Assembly (NCBI RefSeq): GCF_051622035.1
Contig: NC_135365.1
Span: forward strand, 14,178,001 to 14,242,000
DNA: 64,000 nucleotides
Direction of reading: 5' to 3'
DNA from: Arctopsyche grandis
Taxonomy: Eukaryota; Arthropoda; Insecta; Trichoptera; Hydropsychidae
The translations under genes and the position numbers were made by a program. Shown here one piece after another: positions 23,117 through 35,126 of this stretch (positions are counted from its first letter, which is position 1; each line of letters starts with the position of its first letter). The notes under the pieces are model-generated. The model had not been told where the DNA came from, did not search any database, and worked only from the letters and a program-made list of their open reading frames with translations.

Positions 23117-24709
23117 ATTGAATCTTATATCTAATTGATTACTTTGGCTTTAATGTTAAGTGCTATAAAACTTAACGATGTACTCTTAACGATCTGTTAT
23201 AGCATACTGCAGGAACTCTTTAAATTACTTAAACTCTAAAATAGAATACCTAAATACATAAGAATGAAACTTAAGATTACACATATAGGGCTGACATTGT
23301 TGAAACTGCATGTGCATAATCTCATATTTTCTTCTGAACCCACGTCAAATGCCTAAACAATACCATGTTTGTAACAATATATTTAACGTACATCGTTTTG
23401 CATCTGCATACATAAAAGCCAATCGACATTAGTGACCTCAAAGTATACCAACAAAACAAACATGGAGAAATTGTGCACATAGGAATCATGTTACCATGAG
23501 AAGTGAATAGATTGGCGCACGCAAGCACTTACGAAACACATGCAAGAAAATCTATGCACAATGAGTTTAGTGTCTTCTTTCATTTGAGACACATTTGCAT
23601 CGTGTGCTATTACGAAAATATTATGCTTAATGAAAATGCGTTCATCTCTCGGTTTATCGGCCTTTGTTATTGTAAAAGTAAAGAGCTGTCTACATATTAT
23701 ACATACATATGTACGTATATACACGATTTGGTCTTATTTCGGTAATCGTTAGCACATATTCTTATCTAGTATAATTCATTGGTGAGTGCTTTAACTGTAA
23801 TTTGAAACCTCTTCTTCTTAAAATCCTAACTCCTAGCTCTTTCTTCCGATTCCCTGCTTTTTCTACGTTTTGTTATTGTTATTTGAAGATGATCATAAAC
23901 GAAATATAATTGTGTCATTAAATCGATAATGTATGTACCTTCTCTTTTGAGAAACCATGTAGGCAGATAAAAATATTGAAAATATAAAGGCTCTCACTCA
24001 AAAAAATATAATGACTTCTAATTGGTCCAACCTTGAGAATGATACACGACTGAAATTTTAGGTTTTGACTTTTAATTGCGTGCAAATTGACCTTAGGACG
24101 TTGGGAAGAGCAGAAAATGGTCGTAGACATACATATTTGTTCTAAAAAATTAATCTTTGTTATCACTTTATATTCAAACTACCAAGGTCCAAATGACGAC
24201 AAATGCTATTCACATCGGCTTAGTAACATTTATTAGTACAAACATACATATGTAGTTTCCAATTAATCGATTTCCAATTAACTGAAGTACATTTGACGGC
24301 ATATATAAGGATGCGACTAACATCTAGTAATACATATTGATTTTTTATTTAATTTCTAAAAATATATTTCTATGTATTTTACGGTAATTTTTGCGATTTG
24401 AGGATCGTCGCTCTAGTCACGTAGCAGCCTCGTGTGCTTTCACGGTGGACACGAAGGCTGCGCAGGTCTTTCTATTTCTATGATTGATGAGCTCTGGCCA
24501 CATGACTATACCTAGAAGTGGGTCAGAGATGCCTGCTCGTCGTATAGGTCTTTCTTTTGACCCGTTCCGGGCCTCTGTCCCCATTTTAAGATGTCGATTA
24601 GTCAAACAAAATAACAAACCAAACCAAACAAAACAATGCTCATTATTTAGTACACACATTGAATATAATAGAAACTCACGTGCTGATTTTCTTCAATTTT
24701 ACATTTCAG
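23117..24709. other. Intergenic, nothing recognised
   Basis: AT-rich. TATATAAGG at about 24302 could be a TATA box for the downstream gene, but no initiator or first exon is clear. Confidence 0.3.
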
Positions 24710-24877
24710 GTCTTCATCGTGTAGTACGCGCGTTGAAAAACTGCGAATGATGAGCGTGACTATCGAAGACTCAAACATCTCAAGATCCGATTGAGATAAC
24801 TGTCCGTTCGCCGGAGAGGCTGATTTCGTCGTCTTTGACATTTGGGTGAATTTTGTATTGTTTTGAAAAGATTTGCA

Positions 24878-25518
24878 ATGTCGCACAATTGCAAATCGCC
24901 GTTTGCTACTACCCAGAGGGATGCCAATAACAACATGTACTCAGGAGGCGGAGGCGCCGGTTCACACGGATGCTCCGCGAAGGGATTCGGTGCTACAGCC
25001 CCAGCTGGAAATAACAAAGGATATCAAGTAAGATGCTTTTCTATTCTACATACATAGCATTAAATTTTATCCTAATTTTGATCTTTATCATACAAATTTT
25101 ACTGCAAAATAACTGACGTTGGCGAGGCAACTAAGCAAATCAACAAATATAAAAACAAAAGTATTTCGTTAAATGAAAACAAAATAGTGAGATATAAATT
25201 ATTAATTCAAAAATATTAGATTTTATTACCACTCATTGCACAATGCATAATAAAAATTTACATGTGTGCACTAAGAAAATTGTACATATAAATCTAGTTT
25301 TAAAGAGACATCTATTGTCGAAAAGTATTACTAAAAGTATTTGTTAATATGTAATATATTTCTTTACGTTTTTTTAACTATATATGTATATATATTAAAT
25401 TGTGTTTTTTTTATTATTTCAGCAGGTCACAGCCAAAGTTTTATTTGGAACTGTGGCCGCAATCAATGAATTGAAACTTCAGGAGCGAGCGGCGAGGGAG
25501 GCTCGCAGAACACACTGA
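24878..25518 (+). CDS. Small conserved-looking protein, two exons
   Basis: Exons 24878-25027 and 25423-25518 join in phase 0 to give about 81 residues. The N-terminal half is low in complexity (MSHNCKSPFATTQRDANNNM, then SGGGGAGSHGCSAKGFGA). The C-terminal half is a probable amphipathic helix (AKVLFGTVAAINELKLQERA) rich in Ala, Arg and Glu. The donor is CAA|GTAAGA. The acceptor is a tandem TTTCAGCAG, so splicing may include or skip one Gln. An acceptor-like CATTTCAG at 24709 suggests that the leader starts in an upstream exon. No signal peptide or membrane segment. I do not recognise the family; the clean splicing and the non-repetitive helix support a real gene. Confidence 0.6.
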
Positions 25519-26995
<1,477 letters not shown>

Positions 26996-27003
26996 ATCGG
27001 TAT

Positions 27004-27886
27004 TAGGGTTGCCAGTCGTCCCTATTTGCGAGCGGGACTGTCCCGAGTTCAACAGACAAATCCCGAGTTCCGCATTGCCTCTGAAAATCCCGACATTGTA
27101 TTTTGTATTTTACATGTATGTGTACAAAAATGTATGTAAATAGAAAAGGTTCGACCTCAAAAGTAACAAATTTCAATCCATTAAAGTCTTGTCCTTAAAC
27201 CAAACATGAAAATCCAATTTTCTTCAATTGCAGAATTAACAAGATTATTTAATATTATTATTTTCAATACCTTCTGTAGGAAAATGTCTGTTTATTAAAC
27301 AAATTTTACTGAAGAAAATGAGAAATGGACAATATTTTTTAAAGATCATTCCGCTTGCTATAATGTGGGCTATAATGTGTATAAAATTGTAGCCCACATT
27401 CTTTCAATTCTACATTCCTTTGCAATTTTCAAAAGAATATTCAGTCTAATGAGTGCAACCTGGAGAAAGGAGAGAAACAGATTATTATTAAAAACCGTAG
27501 AAGTTGAATTAATGCAATTATAATGACTTAAGAAAATTTATATTAAACAAAGCTGGCAAACATATTTTGAAACAAGCTAAAAGCTAAGAAATTTTATTTT
27601 ATGATTGTATAAATTTTTGCATTTAAAACAAAATGTAATTCCTGTAATTGTACCCAATATATTTTAATAACTGTGATTCCTGTGGGTTATTAAGTGACTA
27701 TTTTTAAATGTTCTCATCTACATACATATATATGTATATATGTACAAACACATTTATGTACATTATAATTTAAATTAAAAATATTTTTTTCTTAATTTCT
27801 TTATTCATTTTTAAACTTTTTTTTCTTTTGGATCGTTCGAAGTAGTGAATGTCCCGATCTGTGATTTTAGAAATCTGGCAACCCTG
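27004..27886. mobile_element. Nonautonomous hAT-like element, 883 bp
   Basis: The ends read TAGGGTTGCCAG and CTGGCAACCCTG, inverted repeats with one difference. They are flanked by a perfect 8-bp direct repeat ATCGGTAT (26996-27003 and 27887-27894). An 8-bp duplication and CAGGGTTGCCA termini are typical of hAT transposons. Short GTCCC/CCCGA words repeat near both ends. The interior is AT-rich with no transposase. Confidence 0.85.
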
Positions 27887-27894
27887 ATCGGTAT

Positions 27895-29083
27895 GGATAA
27901 AAATCCGTGATTTGACTATGAAAATTGATTATAAGTTAAACAAATAATATTCTTGTCGTTCAGTTTTTCGCCATTGACATTAGCAAAAAGCTCTCAGCCT
28001 AGAATTAACCCAATCATCATACCTTCAGGTTCCTTTACGTAAACCTACATAATAAATGTGTTCCAAACCTCGTCTTTTATACCTTTTATTTTGCCTTCAG
28101 TCGTGTAAATTAAATTAAGAAATGTTATCTTTTAAGAAATTGAATGTTTATCGGTTAAAAAACGACGCTGAGGAAACTCGCCAGTTTTTAAACTGCACTT
28201 CATCTCGAAGTTTTATTACAATTTGATGTCGTCATTTACGATTTCATTGATAAAGAGTAATATAAAAACGAAATTTATTCACTTCTCGGAAAAATGAAAA
28301 TCAAGATAGTGAGCTCTGAATGCAATTTATCGGATGATTTACCGTTCACTTTTTCCACTGTATATATAATAATAATAAAATTACTGATATTTCAATTGCG
28401 ACCAAATAGCAACGAGTTCGAGTTTACAACATGAACGGTAATCACGAACCAACGAGTAGGAAATCAAACGAACTTACCGCTAGCGCCTACGTTTCTTCCG
28501 AATTCGGCGAATCTACGTATTATATTAATGTATGTACGTGTAATTCGATATCATCATTCGTAAGTACACTTTCTATGTACCTACTAAGTATTTCGTTGCT
28601 AGAAGAAGAAGAGCAGTTAATAATGGGACGTTTCGCTCGTGTGAACGGTCTCCGTTGTCAGGTCGTTGCCACTGAAGCAGACGATTATTCAACTGCGGTT
28701 ACTTGCATCATCGATGTCAATTACACTACGCATCGGATCGCAAATTCATTTCTAAACGTATCAAAATGAAGGGAAGAAATATTCCAAGTCATGGAAAAGG
28801 TTAGTCAAATAGTTGTTCTATCTAACCATCTCACTATGGAAACGCTAATACATATGTACAATAACTACCATTCACCGAAATATTGGATTGAACAATGGAG
28901 GTATGTAATCGCATCCCCTACAGCACGATTAAATTTCGTAGTCTGTTTCCTTAATCTGTGCTTCATCATATTAATAAAACTTTTTGTTAATATTGAAAAG
29001 CAAAAAAAAGTTGAAATGTCTCTACAATGATGGTTTACCACCATACATATACATACATACATAGTACATATATACATATGTAT
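27895..29083. other. Intergenic, nothing recognised
   Basis: An open frame of 112 codons starts at 28431 after a TATATATAA at about 28361, but its sequence resembles no family. A donor-like G|GTAATC just after its start codon makes a first-exon role equally possible. Confidence 0.3.
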
Positions 29084-29894
29084 CAGCGGCGTGCCGTCAT
29101 TGGATTAAAAGGACTAAGGGCCGGGCCGCACCGTGCGACTTGCGAGCGACTTGGTTGAGAGCGACCAGACCAATGCATGCAGGTAGATGGGACATGCCAC
29201 ACCCGTCAACTTGTTTGTCGCACACATTTCCATGCATTTTTCTGTCCTGATCTAGTCCCCTAAAATCTTTTACCTAAAATTTAAAAATATCAACAATTCA
29301 ATTACAATAAATTGAAATTGCTGTCCATATTGATATTGTTCATTCGGATTAGCGGAGTTCAGAAACCGTAATCGGCCCTACCTGGGGTAGTGGTAGTAGT
29401 GGTGGATTGTTATGGTATGGTCCGCCACATCGTTCGCTTATACGGACTCGCCGTCTGAATTGTGTTCCCTTCGCAGTACTGGCGAATTGTTATGTATAGG
29501 CGTGCGTTTTATCATCTGGGCTTTTTTTCGTCTGGATCACTTATCAGGTGGGCATTCTATCGGGTGTATCTTCTTTCGTGGTGCCCTTGTCGTTGGATCT
29601 TATATCATTGGACCTTATGTCGTGGAACCGTGCCGCACGTTGAAGATATATATATTTTTTTAATTTTGCATTATTGATCAATCGTTCAACAAATCATTCG
29701 GAAGATTGGGTTTTGTAGAAAAACAATATGTTATTAAGAAATATAGGCTACTTAGGAATTAGGATATTTCTGTTAGCACAAAAATTATAAATTATACTCA
29801 TCACTTCAATACAGATTATCATAGTTCAAAAATTAAAAATATAATTTTTTGTCCATATTTAATTTCCTGTTTTAAAAGTCACAGCACGCCACTG
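29084..29894. mobile_element. Nonautonomous hAT-like element, 811 bp
   Basis: The left end is CAGCGGCGTGCCGTCA; the right end in reverse complement is CAGTGGCGTGCTGTGA. The flanks ATATGTAT and TTATGTAT agree at 7 of 8 positions. A GC-richer segment at 29350-29640 contains degenerate short repeats (GTCGTTGGATCTTATATCAT-like words); open frames there look like repeat products, not transposase. Confidence 0.78.
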
Positions 29895-30846
29895 TTATGT
29901 ATATGTATTTATACCTATTCAATAAATCAAAATGCTGTTATTAAAATAGACTATGCATAGACGAAACTGCACTTTGTTCACAAAAAATTTGCCTATGGCA
30001 CATTTCTTCATAAACACTTAAATAGTGATGAATTTTACATTAATTAAAAAAAGTATGTAAAAAAACGATTATTAAATATAAATTTTAGCCTGGAGCGCAG
30101 CTGTATAAGAAAATGTTATAGTAAATAACTATGTAATGATTTATATATAAGTATCTGTAAAAAAATACGCCTGTGGGGCAACTATATTTATATACTATAC
30201 ATAAAAACAATAATTCCAGTATATAATCTGTATTTATATACTGCAATAATCTATAAGCATAGTTTTTCTGTTCATAGTTTTCATTTATTTATCATTTAAA
30301 TAAATATTTTATTTTATTTACAATTTTTCCATAGTAACATTACAAAACTGCTCCAAGTCGACACTATAACTAAATAAAATAACGGTACAAGAATAAATAT
30401 GGCAGTAAAAAAAATAAGATGATAAAAAAAGATAAAGATAAAATATGAAACAAATAAATCAATATATTACAAGTTGTAATATATTGATTTATTTGTTTCA
30501 TATTTTATCTTTATCTTTACAACAAACAAAATATTTAGAATACATTTACGATCTCAAATTAAACAATCTTTCAACCAGATCAGCATATTAAATCCAAGTT
30601 AACAGAAATGTGGTTGAGAAGTTTGATGTCCCTGAAAAGAGAACAAACCGCGGCATCTAATCTACCTGAGCTGGTTGAGAACATTGAAACTCAATTCTGC
30701 AAGAATTTGAGGATTGTTAACCAAACCAACCAGTAACTTATAGAAATGTTTCCTCAAATATATGTATTCGTGACTTGTGGAATTTATAACCTATCAGGTA
30801 ACCTAGCAGGTAAAGGTTCCAGGGGGAATTAAACTACATACATATG
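29895..30846. other. Intergenic; contains one perfect palindrome
   Basis: AT-rich, with no gene seen apart from the 91-bp palindrome listed separately. Confidence 0.35.
30428..30518. repeat. Perfect palindrome, 45-bp arms, 1-bp centre
   Basis: Arms 30428-30472 and 30474-30518 are exact reverse complements around a single G at 30473. The arm begins AAAGATAAAGATAAAATATG and ends AATATATTACAA. Perfect symmetry with no loop implies recent origin or active maintenance. Confidence 0.95.
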
Positions 30847-31429
30847 CAGTGGTGTAGTTGGGCCATATTTTTCGAACGAATTCTGTTTCCGAATTCAGTC
30901 TCATATTGTCAATTGACATAAACGGTCCCCTATTTTATGCGATTAATAAATTGCAATTTTTTAAATGAAGTACAAGGTAATATTTCAAAGGAAAGAAGTT
31001 CCATTTCGGGATCTTCAAACGGAAATTCAAGAGCTTTACAATAAAAATCATTAAGAACAAATATTTGTAATCATATGAAAACAAATTCCCATTTAGATGC
31101 AGAAAAAAATTTAAAAACAGCCCAACAGCATCCCATTGAAAAAAATATAGACACTTTAAAATGATGCTGAAATCGAATCAACTAACAAAATTTTCAGAAC
31201 TGTACATATATTACAAAATACAAGATGTCGAAGAGGATGTATGTATGTAGTATGAATTTTTTTTTAAGTATATTAAAAACATCATATTTATTAATTGGCA
31301 TTTGATTTTTATATAAAAATTTGAACTACCAATACTAGGATACATATTTTTTAACTAACGAAAAAAGCGAGGGGGGGTCGTAAAAATTAAACACCGCCCT
31401 GTTACCTTTTATTTAGCACTACACCACTG
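30847..31429. mobile_element. Nonautonomous hAT-like element, 583 bp
   Basis: CAGTGGTGTAGTTG at the left matches the reverse complement of the right end, CAGTGGTGTAGTGC, at 12 of 14 positions. The flanks resemble each other (ATACATAT and ATACACAA) but an exact 8-bp duplication is not preserved. A run of Gs near the right end precedes ACACCGCCCTG. No transposase. Confidence 0.65.
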
Positions 31430-32507
31430 CATACACAATGTAGTAATACCTACAATAGTTTTTGCCTTTGCAAGTCATTAAACAAGTCAAGTCAATTAAA
31501 TAGTATCTTACTGTTGAGGTTTATAAAGTCACAAATCAACGCGATGATTACAATCAATAGTTGCATCCATAAATCAAAGCGTACCGTAACATTTTAAGCG
31601 CCCATAAATTTTCGCTAACGAATAATTCACATTAAATATTATAGTTAGCGGTAGAGTTTTTCCGTGTTAGACAGATCTTCTTTTATACCCCGCGTCTTAC
31701 GTTGGTAACTGATGATAATGATGATGATGATTGTAAAAATGACTCTTATAATGGCCGTTGTTGCAGACCGTCATAGTATAGTAATTCGGTTTCGTCCCAC
31801 CACGTCTTCGGGTTTACGACCTAACTTTTTTCTCTGTATCGGATTTTTTTTCATCTGCTGATTGTTAAAGAAGACATGCGAGTAGGGGACTTCAAACTCG
31901 ATTGTTTACATTTCAAGTTTTGCCATTTTTACATAATTAATAAGATGAAAACCAATCATTTGCGCCAGGATTTACCAACAAACCGGTATTTTCCTACAGT
32001 ATTAAAGTTTCCGTTAAAGTTAAAGTAAAAATTTTCCGACTATCGCATTTTATTAGAAGACAACTTCAAAATAATGTATGTAGGTTTCTTAACAAACATG
32101 TTTTCATTAAAATTTAATAAGTACAAAAAAATATTAAGAAACCAAGCATTTTCTCCTTCAACTGGTTTGTCCCCGAATCAAAATTATTTTTTTAATAATT
32201 AAACCGCAACCATTTTATACTTTCTACTATCATCTCCCATTTCCATCCTGCTGAACCAACAGTAATAAAAATGAAATTTGAATGAAAAATATATATTTGT
32301 AAAAATGTCAAAAGTTTTGTATTTTATTGAAAAATATACGATGTATAATACATGTATATAACAGGAAGGCCTAAAAGATAAACACCAATGCGGAATCCTG
32401 GCCAATTTATAAATAACGATAAACAATTTAAAGAGGCATTTTTACAAATCAGCAAATTCGAGAGACTGAAAAACTCCAAAATTTGCAAGAAATATATCAA
32501 GGTTACC
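31430..32507. other. Intergenic, nothing recognised
   Basis: AT-rich. A short more balanced part near 31680-31860 holds no exon I can support. Confidence 0.3.
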
Positions 32508-32678
32508 AATTTGTTGGGACCGTTTCAATTAAAATCAGATAATTGACAAACTCTGATAGGAAAAGATCGACCTGGAGTCACATATCCATATTCTAGCCAG
32601 CAGCACCGGGCAGGGATTGAACCCTTTACCATTAGGTTTGAAAGCATCACATGCTAACCACTAATCTATACTGCTGAT
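32508..32678 (-). mobile_element. tRNA-derived SINE copy
   Basis: On the minus strand: TAGTGGTTAGCATGTGATGC head, B-box-like GGTTCAATCCCTGCC, the linker GCTGGCTAGAATATGG and the core GATCTTTTCCTATCAGAGTT followed by CAATTATCTGATTTTAATTG. Confidence 0.7.
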
Positions 32679-32846
32679 AACTTATATAAATCTATCTGCC
32701 TGATATCGTATATCTGTTCGAAATAATAATAAAAAACATATGCTGTTGCATTAAGATGCCATCACCATCTGAACCTGAAGCATTAAGAAGTGCCTCTTCA
32801 AAGTTTTAACTTAATTAATCAGGCAACATGGAAAATTTGTAAATTT

Positions 32847-33128
32847 GTGCATGGTAAACGGTACATACTCACTTAATTTGCGCGAGCAGGGTACAACAGG
32901 AACAAGAGGAACAGGCTTTTCCTCCCGTATCAATACGGGAGGAAAAGCCTGTTCCTCTTGTTCCTGTTGTATCCTGCTCGCGCAAATTAAGTGAGTATGT
33001 ACGTGAGTATGTACCGTTTACCATGCACCCTTTTTTTATATTTCGACTTAAGATCTTTCGATTTTCGATCTTTGCCTTCTGATATTTGCGTTTTCTGTAA
33101 TTTAACATTCCGGCTCGTCACGGAGACC
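32847..33128. mobile_element. Foldback element, 5'-truncated copy
   Basis: The centre is a near-perfect palindrome of about 80-bp arms around CCGTATCAATACGG. The right side then continues with CGACTTAAGATCTTTCGATT and ends TGTAATTTAACATTC...GGAGACC. The matching outer left arm is absent, so the copy is truncated there. It shares the whole right arm with 39088-39488. Confidence 0.85.
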
Positions 33129-35126
33129 GACTATATTTTCTAGATTGTGGAAATTTTCTTCTACAAACAGTCTGAAAGTATTTCCTATATATTATAAATA
33201 TGTAGATATAACAATCGACTTCATGTTATGTAAAGTGGTCTTGCACAGTGTGACCGGTTCATTGCCATTCCCCTTGGGATTGGTAACCCCTGCAACGCAA
33301 ATCTCGCAGCAAAACAGGATGAAGGCATCGACACCTCATCATCAGCACCGGAGGTCGTCTAACTGTACTTCCATCAGCAGACTTCACCTGCTGATCGGAA
33401 ACCAGGATTGCTCGCGCATTCACGACAACAGTCGCCTCCTGCACGCTCGCCCTTGTGCAACCCATCGGTTTTTGTGTCTTCCACTTTATGATAGACATCA
33501 TTATTATTATACAAGTGTCGGCGACCAGTTGAGAAATCATCGGACAAGCGGATAGAAAGTGTCGTCATGAGGGCAAATATTGTGCGCGGTTGATTTGAAC
33601 GAGGATGTTTGGCAACGCGCCGCATCGGCGAATTTGAATATTTATTTTGTTGCATGTCGAAAACGTCAAAATAAATGGCAGATGATACACCAAGAAGTGT
33701 CTAAAACTATGATGCAAGAATCGAAAATGTTCAATTAGTAAGTATGTCCATTTATTTTGCAAGATGGTTTATGTCAATGACTGTCGACATATAATATAAT
33801 TTTGTATTACATATAATACCTTACAATTTCTTAAGTTTTCGTATGAAAACTATACATAAACACAGAAAAAACTTAATTTATAAAAATAAACATATTACTT
33901 TAACGTTTCCTGTTTGCTAAAATGTTTATCAAAAGTTTACATAGAAAATAAAGCTTTAATATTTGCTTACAACAACATATTTACATATGTACATACATAC
34001 ATATCAATGTATTGTTCAGTTTCCAAATTGTTTTTAATATACATATATGTATGTGATATATGTTACATCATTATGTTATAAATTGTATAAACACGTCTTT
34101 GGGTGGACAAACTATCAAACCACTTATCAGATATCATGATTACAATAACCATATTTTTTGGAGAAAATAAAGGACACATAAAGAATCGTTTTGTAACTTA
34201 ATATGCTAATGCTTTATAAGTTATGCTAATTCTCAATGCTTTATAAGTTTATAATATTCATTATAAAATTTAAACAATCATATTAACTATTAATTTTTGA
34301 AATTTAATTGTCATGTCATTAATTTTTATATTTTTCACAAGAATAAACCTTTTGAATAACGTTGGTTCACGTGGTAAGCTCATTTCAAAGTTGCATTTTG
34401 TATAAATGCACACTCCTAGTGTGTCTATTTTTAATAAGGTTTTTTCAGTGGTCCACATATTGTTCACTAATGAAAATATTTGTTCAATGGGGGCATTAGA
34501 TCCAGGGACACATTCAACGATTCAACAATTCAACGATTTTTAAAATTAATTCTTTATCTGTGAAATATACAAAAATTTCAACCCACCCATATTGACAGGG
34601 CTTATCACTTTTCGATCTTTTCATTTATTGATCTATCTCTCTATCATTTCTATAACAGAAAAAAGCACCGATTTTTTAAGGTTCGCCGGTAGGATCGTGC
34701 TAGTGATAATCGACTTAACAAAAAAATAAAGGACAAAGGCAATTTTAGAAAGTAAATGAATCTAAACAAAAGAATAAAGGACGCATAGTCAGCGTAATCA
34801 TAATACATCCAATTGGGACATATTTATGCGAGTATATTGTCTAACAACATCCAGTTTCTATAATCGTTATCGAATGAGGATCTTATTACAGGCACCCCCA
34901 ATTATTAAAAAGACATTAGATATGTGGTGATGAATTGAGTGTCATTAATATTAATATCCTTCTTAAGAGATACAGATCATTTAAAAAATATAAATTCATA
35001 CATTATTATTTTAACTGTTAGTCATGCATGTATATGTAGATTCAATTGTTTAATTATTTCATATTTAATTTAAATTTTTATTTTATACTGTAAAAAAGTC
35101 ATTTGTTTGCAACACAAAATTTTCAG
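33129..35126. other. Region upstream of peroxidase exon; start exon not found
   Basis: The first coding exon of the heme peroxidase should end in phase 2 and lies somewhere upstream of 35127, but I could not identify it. A more balanced stretch at 33240-33660 has several open frames on both strands without recognisable homology. Confidence 0.3.

Noticed and set aside
28431-28769. 112-codon open frame after a TATA-like sequence
   Set aside because: No recognisable domain, no codon bias signal, and a donor-like site right after the start codon; not supported as a gene.
33145-33555. 136-codon frame and antisense partners, possible peroxidase first exon
   Set aside because: No signal peptide, no phase-2 donor found, and no resemblance to known proteins.
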